Positions 52,737-64,000 of a DNA stretch of 64,000 bases are shown here, one piece after another. The position numbers and the translations under genes were made by a program. Each line of letters opens with the position of its first letter. Position 1 is the stretch's first letter. The notes beneath the pieces were generated by a model. It searched no databases and was not told the origin of the DNA. It worked only from the letters and a program-made list of their open reading frames with translations. The stretch is from Lytechinus variegatus (taxonomy: Eukaryota > Echinodermata > Echinoidea > Temnopleuroida > Toxopneustidae), in the NCBI RefSeq assembly GCF_018143015.1, contig NC_054740.1, positions 55,216,583 through 55,280,582 on the forward strand. The letters are read 5' to 3'.

Positions 52737-53810
52737 CCAAGAACAGGCCAAATGACAAAACAATAATCATTTGAACGGACAAGACAGTGATAATATCTTG
52801 CTTGATATTGTGTCATTTTATTTTCTTTATGTACATCATGATTTTTTTTGTTTTGAATGCTTTCAAACGATCACATGTATGTTTGATTCATGTAGTTTTT
52901 TTCTACACAGGATTTTGCTTTTGTTTTTAAAATTTGCATAACAAGAAAATTACAAACCACAAGGCTTACAGAATAATTATGCGAAATTTGATTATTGCCA
53001 TATCTGTGTATTTTTTCTTTCTCAAAGGAATTCACTTATCATGGTGCATGTTACATTGGAAAAAAAAAATTCATAAGGCAGAATTTTCTTTCTCACAGTT
53101 TATTGTTTCTATCTTTCAGATTTTCCTCTTGATTCACACATAAGAAAGAGAAGGCAATGCATGTGCACCACGATATTTTTGATTATGCAAAGAAAATCTT
53201 GAATTTGTTCCGTATACTGGTATCTTATTACAGGTTTATTCCTAATTGTTTAGGCAACATTGTTTTCCTTGTAAATAAGTTTTTAATGTGTCAACTATGA
53301 TGTTTTTTTTTTTTCAAATGTATTCATGTATCCCACATATATTCGAGTCTGAAGGTTGATACTGTCAAGATTGTGTTTGTTTACAAAATGCACTTCTTCA
53401 CCCTTAAGAGGAGGAGGTGGATGTATGGAAATTATACAGCCAATTTTGTGAGATGACATTATGTATGAAGCCTGCTAATTTACAAATGTACAGTATGCAT
53501 AATGTATCAGTAGTTGTAGTCAACTTGTTGATGTTTTGTTTTCTCTAGCTATAGGTCTTTATTGTTTTGAATTTGATATACATACCAGCCAAACGTGTAG
53601 TCAAACAAAACCTGAAACAAATATTTGTCTATTGATCAGTCAATAGCTCACAATTTTAATAATTAGAATACCAGACAATATTTTAGATACCAGAGCTTGA
53701 AATCTCGAAGTAAACAATGTTTAGCCAATATCCATGACAACACTTGCCCAATGCAATTAAAATGTTATGTCTCATATTATACCAGACAAAAGGTTAAGCT
53801 TTTATCTCTG
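52737..53810 (+). other. 3' non-coding region of retrotransposon 2
   Basis: About 1.1 kb AT-rich sequence between pol stop and polypurine tract. No envelope-like frame, hydrophobic segment or domain recognised. Confidence 0.7.
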
Positions 53811-53824
53811 AAAAAAGGGAGAGA
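53811..53824 (+). promoter_or_regulatory. Polypurine tract of retrotransposon 2
   Basis: AAAAAAGGGAGAGA directly abuts the 3' LTR. Confidence 0.85.
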
Positions 53825-53984
53825 TGTAATGTTGTGATTCGAAGACACCATAGCCTATGCTATGTGATTATGCTGAAAGTGGTCTGCTAGATTCACTGTA
53901 CGTTTTATACACGAATAAAGGAACAATGTGACTCGGTAATCATGGACTAAACTATCACTTATTAAGATGTCTTGCATCATTACA
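53825..53984 (+). repeat. 3' LTR of retrotransposon 2
   Basis: 160 bp, three substitutions from the 5' LTR. Confidence 0.95.
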
Positions 53985-53989
53985 AATAT
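53985..53989. other. Target-site duplication AATAT, right copy
   Basis: Direct repeat of 44379-44383. Confidence 0.85.
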
Positions 53990-54239
53990 TATTTTCTGTT
54001 GGTCACCTTTATCTTTCGTAAACCACTTTGATTACAACAGCTTAGACGCTATCTGCTAGCATTAAGAAAATACATATATATATATCTCTCTCTCTTGGAG
54101 ATGGCTGAAAGCCGTTGTTGGTTGTTCACAAGGTGAGAATCATCCGTGCTCCGATCCACTATAGGGGTAGTTTTACAACCATTCTATACACCCATCTCAA
54201 TGGACTAAATTTTTTTGTGTTGTAAACAAGTGAAATTAA

Positions 54240-55275
54240 TCACTTGATGCGAGCGCCAATCACCAGCGGAAGGTTTCGAGATTTAAACCTACTGAACGAG
54301 ACACTATATTCATGTTTGTAAATTGTGAAAAGGATGAGTAATTGGGCATCTTCCTTACATTAATAATTCGAATGCAAAGCGCGAGCATACAATTTTTATG
54401 TACGTTTTGAACGGATCGAAAATTGAGGTACCTGTTAAGGACTGCTTGCACTCGGCCATGAATACGTTACATATATCAGTAATCAAATAATGCGAGCGCG
54501 AAGCGCAAGCTGAAAAAAATGAAATTTCTACATGAAGATTTTCAAAAAAATAATAAATTTTTGTAATCCTGAAACAATAAAGCTATATAACTAAACAATA
54601 TTATTGATGCGAGAGCGAAGCGCGAGCAGAAAAAATCGAGCCTAGACCCGATCACGGGACATTCTATTTATGTTTTGTAAATCATGAAAATGATGAGTAA
54701 TAGTAGATGTTCCCACATTAATAATGCAAGCACAAAGGGCGAGCAGAAAATTGTTGATATTGTGATCCGAAACTGGATGATTTAAATAGAGAACAAGTTT
54801 AGTATCTTAATAAATATACACGCGCGCGTTTCAGTCTAGACCTATAATCTACGCATTCTAAATATATCTTTTATCATGAAAATCAAAGTGACCGAGAAGC
54901 ACGAGCTTCAACTATTTGATATTCCGATCTGAAAAATTCAATTTCAGCTCTATGTTTCAAGCACTTTGTAGGAAAAATATGAGGTGGATATGAATTGCTC
55001 TTAATTAAGAGCTGATATTTTTCATTATTATTACTTTGACTTTTGACATAGGACCGGGACATCCTTAGGACATGTCATCATATGAAAATGATGACTATCT
55101 TCCTATCCCTCATGCTAAGCGCGAGATGAAACAAAAGGGACCATTTAATTATTGAATCAATATCTGGTCATGGCCTGGAGACTGGACATTTCGAGCACTT
55201 ATGTAATTATGAATAGGAAGCATCAGTTAATATATTTTTAACCATTGATGCGAGCCCAAATCGCGAGGCAATTTT
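54240..55275. repeat. Degenerate tandem repeat with GCGAGCGCGAAGCGCGAGC core
   Basis: Decayed copies of the core occur at about 54246, 54368, 54490, 54607, 54726, 54893, 55110 and 55249, so roughly every 120-160 bp. Each is linked to AAAATTTTTGATATT-like and GGGACATT-like blocks as in 2845-3425. Confidence 0.65.
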
Positions 55276-56807
55276 TTTTATTGCTGTTATGAAAAAGTGA
55301 TTTTAAGCAGTTTGTTTTATAATCAATATTGAGACATACTTAACTCGCCAATCAATGTTCTAAAATCAGACCTGAAAAGTGATATTTTGAAAACTTTATG
55401 GAATACACGAAAGTAAGAAATATTGGTGAGGGTTTTAGGAAAATCCATCAAAAATATATATAGAAAGTTATTAGAATAGTAAGGTTTTTTTTTATTTGTG
55501 GCGTCATATACGAGAAGCTGCCCCATAATTTCTTTCTTTCAGGATCACATGCTAGATGATTTGTCTGTTGGTATTCTAATGGTACAATAAAAACTTTTTT
55601 TTTTTTAAATGACATTTCATTGATTTCTACTTCATGATACATAGGGAAGTCGCTCGCATATGACATCAGAAAAAATTGTCAATCTTTGATATATTTTTCT
55701 CAAATCTTCACCAAGGTTTTCTAATTACTTTTATGCTATTTTTACAATTAACTTTTCGTCAGGATGAAATTTTCTCTTTCATAATGAAGATTTGGTGGTT
55801 CAGAATTGACAGAAAACCAAATGAAAGAGTAATGTTGGCCCTAAAATGCCAGATATGGCCCAATTTTAAAAGTAAAAGTGTAAATCACATTTCTCCTGTA
55901 GAATGCCTTAGCAGTCATAGTAGGTTTGAGATTACAGTAATCGTATTTCTTTTTATGATGTAGGGAAGGCCTTTTTAAAACGATGTACCCTGTTGGTAAA
56001 ATAACCTTAGATGAAACAAAATCTTTTACAATGAGAGAAAATGAGAAGGGGGCAGAATAGATTGAGAGGAAAGAGAGAAAGGGGGAGGGGGTAAAAAAGG
56101 AGTCGGATAAACAGACAAACTTAACAGAGAATGGGATTGGAAGTTGAATATAACATAGGATAACAACATGAAATGATTATAGCATTGGATGCAGCCGACT
56201 GTTCATATGAAATCATATTTATTGTTTCACTATAAACAAAAACATATTTGGCAATAAAGCTTACTAGAAATGTTTGTTGAGCTTGGTACAAATGTAAATG
56301 ACAGCACCAAAATGCAATCCTACCATTGTAATTTTCACCAGAATATAAAAAAAATTACCAATGTGAAGTTTGGAAGTAAAATAATAGAACAAAAATGTTT
56401 TATGGGAATTGTGTTTGAAGTTTGAGACTGCTGAATTTGTGTTAATCTCGGTGGATTATGAAATACATATATTCATGGGATAGTTGTATATAAATATATC
56501 CCTATCTCCTCTATTACAACCTGCCTCCTTACATCATGGGCACTCCTCAAATTATGTTTGCTTATCAAGAAGTTAAAAACCGAATACCCTCTTAAATCAC
56601 TAATTTTGAGGCAAAAAAAAATATATTCATGTATTTCACTTGCCTTTTGTTTGTTGGTTGAAATACATGGAACATAAGCCAGACAGCTTATTGACACATG
56701 ACAGATTAATCCAATTTAAGGTCACAATAACTTGAGAATACAATTTTTTTCCTCTCCAAAAATCATGATAGCTCTTCTGTCCAGTAAAAAATAACAACAA
56801 ACCTGAC
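55276..56807. other. Non-coding spacer, no gene seen
   Basis: AT-rich, with an AG-rich tract at 56035-56105. Small frames lack splice or domain support. Confidence 0.5.
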
Positions 56808-56990
56808 CTGGGGGCCTTTTCATAAAGCTGTTTGTAAGGTAAGAGTGACTTTGAGAACGACCGGAAAACCTTTCTTATGCGCTACTAGTAAACCATCACC
56901 AATGAACATTTTGGTATACACCATTTCCCATAAGAAAGGATAACCAGTCGCTCTTAACATACCAACATCTTTATGAAACACCCATCTGGG
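56808..56990. mobile_element. Hairpin element, copy 1 (diverged)
   Basis: The left arm (CTTTTCATAAAGCTGTTTGT, AAGAGTGACTTTGAGAACGA, CCTTTCTTATG) is mirrored by the right arm (CATAAGAAAGGATAACCAGT, CGCTCTTAACAT, TTTATGAAACACCC). Related to copy 2 at 57043. Non-coding. Confidence 0.75.
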
Positions 56991-57042
56991 TCCCAATACG
57001 CCTTACCATAATCCAAAGCAATCACATGACTCCAGTTACTGG

Positions 57043-57213
57043 TGGGTGTTTCAGAAAGCTGTTCATAAGTTAAGAGCGACTTTAAGAACGACTGGTGATC
57101 CTTTCTTGTGGTAAATGGTATATTCATTGGCGAAAGGTTTAGCGTGTAAGAAAGGATCACCAGTCGTTCTTAAAGTCGCTCTTATCTTACGAACAGTTTA
57201 TGAAACAGCCCCC
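57043..57213. mobile_element. Hairpin element, copy 2 (well preserved)
   Basis: The left arm TAAGAGCGACTTTAAGAACG followed by ACTGGTGATCCTTTCTT is mirrored nearly perfectly by AAGAAAGGATCACCAGT and CGTTCTTAAAGTCGCTCTTA. The termini are GTGTTTCA/TGAAACAGCCCCC. The loop at about 57115-57147 is AT-rich. Confidence 0.85.
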
Positions 57214-57359
57214 TGTTACCATAGCATGTTTGAATATTGACAGCCCTTTTTTGGATATTACATAAATATGTGATTAATCAATTTCCAACATTTTTATGCA
57301 GTGTTTACAACAGAGTTCACTATGCCTATTGCGACATGGGGAGCATTTCAAGTTTCATC

Positions 57360-57590
57360 TGACTTGGTGCTTCGGTGGTAGAGCTCTTGCCTCATGAATG
57401 GGAGGTCATGGGATCGATCTCACGGCAGAGACTTTCTAAAGACTTTTAAAAATGGGAACGATGACATATAAATGGAGAGGGGTAATAATAACATGATGTT
57501 ATGTACGGCCAGCTGGGATAACAGGTCATAAAAGCTAGAGTGGCTACCCTGGGTACATGTACATAAGAAATATCATTATTATCACCACTT
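57360..57590 (+). repeat. tRNA-derived SINE
   Basis: RNA polymerase III-type box A TGGTAGAGCTC (57376-57386) and box B GGGATCGATCTC (57410-57421) lie in a tRNA-like head, followed by an unrelated tail of about 160 bp ending near a short ATT repeat. Cloverleaf pairing is imperfect, so a SINE is more likely than a tRNA gene. Confidence 0.6.
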
Positions 57591-59892
57591 TACAGTGATT
57601 ATTACAGACTAATCTGCTCTCAGCTGATCAGATTCAATAATTGGCTTCTTGTGTGAAATGCCCATAGGAGAAATTGTTGCAGGAGCAAATGCAATTGTTA
57701 CACCTCGTTCCAACTATCATGCAATCCGTTATGACTGGCCTTTCGTAGCTGATCCTGAAAACTGTTGAGTCATCTAACAATTTTTTCACAGTCACAACGA
57801 TTGCCACGACTAACCTCAATACCTGACGAGATCTGATACGATCACTACAATTACTCCACGATACAGTCCATGGTTTCAAATGTGGTGCGCATTGCGACAG
57901 TGGGGCCTTGGTATAACAGTTCAGTCACTCCCCTGAACAAGAACGCTTGCAACTTTACTGGTTACAGGGGCACTGCAAGACTTGCTTTATGAAAGCTTGA
58001 TTCAAAATAAATGAAAAAAAATAATGAAAGAGGAAAAAAAATCTGTTACTTGAGGTCTGTTTGATAAAGCTATCCATGATTAAGACTTAATACATTTTAC
58101 AATGTCATCCAATACATATGGAATCAAACAAGTATTAGCTGGTATCATTTTCCTAACACTATAAAACCATCACAATCTGATATTTACCGAAATATGGTGC
58201 ATTACCGGTACTTGTGTCACTTTCTTTCTGTATTGGAAAGAATGCCAAATGTTACAAATAATCTCCAGCAACAATACATTCAAATATCAAGTAATAGCAT
58301 TGAGTATCTTGAACCAACGTCTGGATGTGCCACTCGCCCTATGACTCACAAAACATCTCTGTATGATTTCACGAAAATGATATATCTGTAAGCTCTGTGA
58401 ATATTTTTGGTGTGAAACTTTTGTTTAAAGCTTGACACTAATCTTATCATGTCAGAGTCTTGTAATATAAAATATACCAAGCTTTTGCACAATCAGGCAT
58501 AAGTGCAAGATTACTGCAAACCAAAACTTACAATCGACTGTAAATATTACTTGCACCTATTCATGTCACAGGGCCCAGAGGCTAGATATTCAAAGGGTTA
58601 GGGGTTGAAAGCATTCTCAACTGGATAAGTATCAGTAAAGAAGAAAGCCATGAGGACGGAACAAGAGCCCAGAAGTTCCCATACATTTTTTACAAATTAT
58701 ATATTAACCTAAACATATAGTTCAATAACTTATTTTAATAAACATAATAATCACTGATGAAATATTGAATAAATTGCAACAAAATCCAAAGCCAATTTTG
58801 ATTGAAACATGATTGAAGCACTTTACAATGAAATTATAAACAATTTGCACTTGATGAATAAATGAGTTGCATTTAAATAAAAATAGACTTACATCATCTG
58901 TTAAAAGCCAAAAAGACGTTAACTCAAGAGTTAGAGGAAATGAGATATAATTGTCTTTCTGTCACTAACACATTATAAATGAGATATAAATGTCTTTCTG
59001 TCATTAACACATTACAAAGCACATTCACACCTACACACCTAGCATATCATAGGCGAAAAATTATTATAAATTCTACATCTAGTACTATAAACTTTATCTA
59101 TACATCTTTATATCCAAAATATATACACACATTTACAAATAATTGACAATTATCTCCAATCATAAGAATAAATTTACAGTGATATCATTTGGTGATAAAA
59201 ATCTGTACAATCTTTGTTGATATGATTTTGCAAATGACAAAGATAATCTATCGGCCTATCTACCTATCTATATATGTACATATATAGATATATACCCTGA
59301 TGCTTGAAATGATGAGAGAAGTCAAGGATGAAAAAGAAAAAATGAATAAGAGAATGGGAAGAGAAGAGAAATGAGAGAAAGACATCAATGGAAAAAAATA
59401 CGAAGAATATTAAAGGATTCGGAGAAAGAGATAGAGGAAAAAAAGTCATAACTGTCACTGTGAATATCAAAATATACACTCAAATCATGATTTGTTTTAT
59501 ATTTTTCTATTTCTAATTAACACCACAATATTTTTAGTATATTGGCAGATATTGAGCTATTTTTCTCTGTTATAGATGCACATTTCAACTTTAGAAAGTT
59601 TTAGTATATTCAAAGTGACATTAATTTGTGCATACTGCCTATTGAGAAACAGAATCTGGCTTGCTGTACCAAGAAACTTCAGTTTTCTACGTTCAGTGTG
59701 GTTACTCAAGAGCATCTCAACTCTTTTCATTTATCTTCAACATAAGATAGGAGGTGGAGGATTATGAGATGAGGAAGATTTATGAAAGAATGCAATCATG
59801 TGATCATGAGATCAGGTGATCCCATGTATTGCTACAGAGTAGATATTGAATCGGGCAACAGCGTTCCTACGTACTTGGTTATGTACGACTTT
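57591..59892. other. Non-coding spacer, no gene seen
   Basis: AT-rich. A 41-bp tandem duplication containing GAGATATAATTGTCTTTCTG lies at 58939-59017. A TATC/TATA-rich tract lies at 59250-59295. It may partly belong to the downstream flank of the minus-strand gene. No exon recognised. Confidence 0.45.
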
Positions 59893-60345
59893 AACTTAAG
59901 TGATGTTCATGCAGGCTCCATTCCACTACACTACCGTTACATCTACCCGAACCTCAAGGTCCAAAACTCGCTCTGATACTCCGAGAGGCACAGGTGGGAA
60001 AAAATGCATATTTATTGCAAAAATCCTACGCCGAAACTAGCTTTAAAAGAACGAGAAGCTTAATTTCTTACTTTTCATCCTAATTTCACGCCATATCCAT
60101 CCTCTGGTTAGCCTCAAAATTGGTGATTTAGAGCCAACATCGAGTTCCTCACACGTATAAATAATTTGCTGCCGATTTCAAAACATTGCATGCGCAAGCG
60201 CAAGGGTCTGAGCTCAGACCCACCTTTGCCACTCGGAGTATCAGAGCGAGTTTTGGACCTTGATGTTCGGGTAGGTGGAGCGTAGTGTAGCGGTAGTGAA
60301 GTGGATTGGAGCCTGCACGAACATCACTTGAGGTAGCACAACTTC
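59893..60345. repeat. Long inverted repeat, arms about 105 bp, loop about 220 bp
   Basis: The left arm 59893-59998 includes AAGTGATGTTCATGCAGGCT, CAAGGTCCAAAACTCGCTCT and GATACTCCGAG. It is mirrored at 60219-60334 (CTCGGAGTATC, AGAGCGAGTTTTGGACCTTG, AGCCTGCACGAACATCACTT). The arms differ by small indels. No target duplication seen. Confidence 0.7.
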
Positions 60346-61357
60346 AAACTTGTTTTAATATCTATTTTGAATGCCAAACCAAACCCAAAATGAATTAAAA
60401 CAAATAAATATAACCAATGGCAAGTAGGCAACATTATCAGCCAGCACTCTCATTCTCACACCTGTTTCGTAAAATTTAGCCATCCTTTTTAATATTCTAC
60501 ATCTGATTCTACTAAAATTTCTAATGTTATGTGGTTTATTTTCTTTTCATATTCCATTTCAGTAAACTTGTTATTTTGGAGTAATTGGCCATCAAAGCAA
60601 CACTTAGGTTCAAAACATTCCTTTGAGAGCAACTTAGACATAAATCAAACAATTTTTAACAGAGAAGGGTTTGTAGAAGAATTTGGGGGATACATTACAT
60701 GTAGGTAGAAAACTTGAGGATTTCACAGTACTGTCCTAGATCTAATTCATCTGTGCCAAGCATCCACTTGTGAACCGATGTAATATTCAAGTGCGCAAGA
60801 TATGAGCTACCCAAAACAGGAAAGTGTTTAATGAAGCAATGATTTTCACAAACTTGCTCTGAGCCAATAAGATGCAAGGATTTCAGTAGCTTATAAAAGC
60901 TATAAGTGAAAATCAGTGACTATTTGGTTGATGGAATGCTCCCTTTGGGGTTCTAGCAGGTGCCCTTGACGATAGCAGCCTGACTAGCCTGGTCGGTCAA
61001 CATGGATGATCAGCACAGAGATATTGAGGTAAAAGTCAAAAGTAATCCACAGAGACGTTAGTAGCATGTGAAGAACGTGAGAGAGTTGTCAGCCTTTTAT
61101 TTGCATATATCTCAACCAAACAAGGAATGCGAACTATTAAACTGAGGAACAAATGAATACACACTTCTGCTCCAGGTCATCGGATGTATAATCCCTGCAT
61201 CATATGCTTCTGTCGAGTATCGGTGGTGCGGATATACAACGTGACGTTAGGAGTCTAGGGTCGTTGTTCATCTGAAGTTAACTGAGATGCATATGCATGA
61301 AAGTGAACAAAACTTGGTGAAAACGGTCTCAGTTCAACGGGTGATAAGGATTGCAGA
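60346..61357 (-). other. Probable 3' UTR and flank of the KRIT1-like gene
   Basis: Directly downstream of the minus-strand stop codon. A possible AATAAA on the minus strand lies at 61097-61102, about 255 bp past the stop. No exon seen. Confidence 0.4.
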
Positions 61358-61456
61358 TCAATGCCTCTGTAAGCTGTTCGCTCTACTCGTCGACGGCTGG
61401 TCTTCTTGGTTTATCCGTCCTGAAAGCTTGTTGGCTAGATTGCTGATGATGGCAGA
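61358..61456 (-). CDS. KRIT1: KRIT1-like terminal exon with stop
   Basis: Acceptor TTGTTGTTCACAG, then 32 codons and TGA (61358-61360 on the minus strand). Encodes the closing FERM helix and a short polar tail (PSTSRANSLQRH). Confidence 0.7.
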   Translation of the reverse strand, partial: SAIISNLANKLSGRINQEDQPSTSRANSLQRH

Positions 61457-63896
61457 CTGTGAACAACAAATACAAACAAAGAAAAAGAAATAAGAATATA
61501 ATGCTTGTGTCAATGAAAGATAAATATCAGTTGTGGTAATGACCTGAAAAGGAGTTTGAACAGAGTCCAATAAAATGGTGACCCAAGTGTTTGCATTTAT
61601 GAAATAAAAAGAATGTGTTAAATGATTCTAAAAGAAAAATGTCAAGGGCTAAGAAATTGACAAAATATACATGATATTCACAGGGTCTTCTTCATGCAAT
61701 ATTATACTGATACTGCCTACCTAATGTTTGAATATAACGTTTCATTCCCCTGACGCAGTTATATTCCCCCCAAGGGAATATATTCTCCCAAGGGAAAATA
61801 TTCTCCCGAGGGGAACAATATAGCTTCGGTGGGGATTTGAAATGTGATTTATCAAAAGATAGACCCGTCAATATCTTATATATTACATCTATGTAGATTC
61901 TCCATGAGAGCTTGCATACATCGTGGCTTTGACATTAACCCAAATTTCTTGCTGCAGCTCTGATCCATCTACTTCATGATAGAAACATTTTGGAAAAATA
62001 AAGCAAGGGCGTAATTCTTCATGCAAACACAAGCGTGTACATCAAGTAAACTACACGATTACGCAACTTATAAGCAGCAAGTGATGTCACCTCAGTGAAT
62101 GTCATCTCACAGTTTACAATACAACGCAGTTATATTCCCTGAGGTGACGTCAAAACCTAGCATATATCAAATGGGATCCATGCAACTATGATCACGTAAT
62201 GGCGTATTGACCAATCACTGATTCGAATCTACATAACGTAATATCAATCATTATTGTCACAGATACAAGCCACTTTTTCGCAACATGTTGTACATGTGTT
62301 ATTCATCCTTCCAGGGCCCCATCTTACAAAGAGTTGTGATTGATCCAAGCAATTGCAACCATGGAAAGCCAGCAAAGTCAACATATAAAATGCATTTTAA
62401 TTTTTAGAAATTCTAGATAAGAGTGTATATCCATAAATTCATTGATTTCTTGACTATTGGGTGTGATCTCCTTTGTTTACAAAGGACATTTTGCAAATGT
62501 CCTGTAGAAAAGATTATAACACTGATGGATTTCCATAGAGTTACGATCAATTGGATCAATCGTAACTCTTTGTAAGACGGGGCCCAGATGCAATATTGTG
62601 AGCATATTACTTGTCTAATGTATTATGCATTACAAGTATTCATGTAGCAAAAAGGAATGCAACAACCTTCACATTTGTTTGCTACGACTAAATATATTCG
62701 GCTTTAACACCATGTCCAAACAGTAACGTATATGAATTAATCTGAACATGTTACAGTAGAAATGTAATTCCTAGCAATTGAATCACTTTAAGCACATATT
62801 TCCCGACCATTTTACAGGAAAAATTCACTTAAAGTAAAGAAATATTTCAGCCAACAAGGTATTATCCAGAGTCCTCAATCTGCGTGAGATTGGGACAAGC
62901 TGACCAAGAGGGTAAATACATACCTGCTTTGTCTTGACCGGTAGTGACCGATAGCCATTACCATCTTGGATTAATAACGTCAACGTCTGCATATCACTCG
63001 ACACCTCCCACGTCAATCCTTGCTTGTAACCCACACTCAGAATCATCATCTGCATATTAAAGAACATCACAAATTACATGCACACATTAACAAATACAGT
63101 AATATGACTAGATGAATGAAACTTATGTATGAACACACAAATTGTCTCTGTACAAGAATATAATATCATGCAAGACCAGGCTGTCAGACATTTGTAGATA
63201 TTTAAAACACAATTTTGGTGACTAGTTATCTGCTAACATCAATTATTATCCATAACCTGCCTTCAAAACAAATATCAATATATGAAACATAAATAAATGA
63301 ATACATAAATAAATAAATCAATGAATAAATGTATAAATAAATAAAATAACTTTAAAAAATAAATCAACAAACAAAAATTATTCGAAATCAAACACAACCA
63401 AATCTTAACCAATCAAATAAGCGTATTCTAAATTTTTGTTTATATTAACCTTAAGATCAACTGCTAAGGTGTATAAACATAACCCTTCTACTAAGGACTG
63501 GTTGCATTTCATATTAGAAGCATACTGTTTCCTCATCGGAATGTGTACCCACAGAAAAGAGGCCAGGGATAGAACTACTAAGTAGTTGTCAATACATACA
63601 GATTTCCATGTATAACACAACATTCTTTTAACTCAAAACACTCACAAAATTTGGAGAGCAGATCAATTGAGATCCTACTTTATTGAAAGCAACAAAAAAG
63701 CTGCAATCCATCTCACCTTACTAATAGCATTTATCAGATGTATCCCTCTTGAGTTGACCCCTACAAATGCCGCCGGTGACCTCTGTGACCCTCCTTGACC
63801 TCTACGACTGCCCCCTAGTTGAGCCGACCCAAAGAATATGGCCGAGCCGTACACAGGGAATGACCGGCATTTCTCCAAGTACATCATTTGCAATTT
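61358..63896 (-). CDS. KRIT1: FERM-domain protein, KRIT1 (CCM1)-like, last three exons (partial)
   Basis: Three minus-strand exons join in phase 0 to give 134 residues ending in a stop. The sequence begins KLQMMYLEKCRSFPVYGSAI, continues with FVGVNSRGIHLINAISK and ends with a C-terminal helix (SAIISNLANKLSGRI) and a polar Ser/Arg tail. This is the F3 (PTB-like) lobe of a FERM domain plus its final helix. From memory the best family is KRIT1, the Rap1-binding scaffold of the cerebral cavernous malformation complex at cell junctions. Other FERM proteins cannot be excluded without a search. The loop SAQLGGSRRGQGGSQRS between the first two strands is long and Gly/Ser/Arg-rich. Upstream exons lie beyond the right edge of the window. 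Confidence 0.65.
61457..62923 (-). other. KRIT1-like intron
   Basis: 1.47 kb. It holds the inverted-repeat element 62314-62585 and a direct repeat of CGCAGTTATATTCCC (about 61755 and 62125) with GGGAATAT/ATTCTCCC motifs at 61765-61830. Confidence 0.65.
62314..62585. mobile_element. Inverted-repeat element with GGGCCCC ends, 272 bp
   Basis: The left end (GGGCCCCATCTTACAAAGAG then TTGTGATTGATCCAA) and the right end (TTGGATCAATCGTAACTCTT then TGTAAGACGGGGCCC) are 35-bp inverted repeats with few mismatches. The interior is AT-rich and non-coding. No clear target duplication. Confidence 0.8.
62924..63049 (-). CDS. KRIT1: KRIT1-like penultimate exon
   Basis: 42 codons in phase 0 between acceptor TTTAATATGCAG and donor GTATGT. 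Encodes FERM F3 strands (MMILSVGYKQGLTWEVSSDM, TLTLLIQDGNGYRSLPVKTK). Confidence 0.7.
63050..63716 (-). other. KRIT1-like intron with AAAT-rich tract
   Basis: 667 bp. An imperfect (AAAT)n stretch lies at 63290-63345. Nothing else seen. Confidence 0.65.
63717..63896 (-). CDS. KRIT1: KRIT1-like antepenultimate exon
   Basis: 60 codons in phase 0 between acceptor CATGTTTAG and donor GTGAGA. Encodes the start of the FERM F3 lobe with FPVYGSAIFF and VGVNSRGIHLIN. Confidence 0.7.
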
Positions 63897-64000
63897 CTAA
63901 ACATGGAAAGGAACAAAATATATCGTTAAAGAAAAATCCAACCTTGGTCAATAAAAACAAACAAATGACACCATTAAAGGGAATCCAACATTGGTCATCA

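Larger units (their letters stand above)
44384..53984 (+). mobile_element. Ty3/gypsy LTR retrotransposon 2, gag interrupted by a 3.9-kb insertion
   Basis: 9601 bp between AATAT target duplications, with 160-bp LTRs that differ at three positions. Internal order: primer-binding site, N-terminal gag, insertion 45075-49019, remaining gag and pol, about 1.1 kb non-coding, polypurine tract, 3' LTR. Protein signatures resemble retrotransposon 1 only at family level, and LTR sequences are unrelated, so these are two different families. Probably Mag/SURL-type Ty3/gypsy. Confidence 0.92.

Noticed and set aside
57634..57879. 81-residue minus-strand frame as an exon
   Set aside because: No flanking splice sites or recognisable domain, and it sits in repeat-like sequence after the SINE.

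Overview
The window is metazoan nuclear DNA, most likely from a sea urchin or a close echinoderm relative. It is AT-rich, has small exons in large introns with GT-AG junctions, and is crowded with microsatellites, hairpin-type DNA elements and Ty3/gypsy retrotransposons. The echinoderm assignment rests partly on my memory that the GCGAGCGCGAAGCGCGAGC and CATTGACGAGTGGATACC repeat families are abundant in sea urchin genomes. It should be checked by alignment.

Two host genes can be supported. On the plus strand, nine exons between 11937 and 29617 join with consistent phases into a 510-residue matrix metalloproteinase. It has a signal peptide, a cysteine-switch propeptide, a furin site, a zinc catalytic domain, four hemopexin blades and a hydrophobic C-terminus that looks like a GPI-anchor signal. 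On the minus strand, the last three coding exons of a FERM-domain protein, most like KRIT1 (CCM1), lie at 61358-63896. The rest of that gene runs off the right edge.

Everything else is repeats. 1-11900: a dispersed hairpin family (called family A here, with 8-bp target duplications), a candidate hAT-like element, a mariner-like palindrome, and a 26-bp minisatellite. 11937-29617: the metalloproteinase, whose introns hold two family A copies, a short TA-flanked element inside a TAC repeat, a 5.6-kb giant inverted repeat flanked by TA (19359-24947), and a 0.86-kb element carrying a GGGGTAAGTTGAGCC-type motif (27144-28005). 31604-33779: a third TA-flanked element, full of the motif TGTCGTACGGGACAT. 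35975-41439: a young, complete Ty3/gypsy element with 153-bp LTRs, a GATAG target duplication and an uninterrupted 1366-residue Gag-Pol. 44384-53984: a second Ty3/gypsy element with 160-bp LTRs and an AATAT target duplication, whose gag is split by a 3.9-kb insertion that contains further elements. 53990-61300: degenerate repeats, two hairpin elements, a tRNA-derived SINE and a long inverted repeat.

The most unusual feature is a group of three TA-flanked, non-coding, inverted-repeat elements. Each is built from its own short motif repeated in both orientations: GGTCATTTTGGCC, GGGGTAAGTTGAGCC or TGTCGTACGGGACAT. The largest would place a multi-kilobase hairpin inside the metalloproteinase pre-mRNA.
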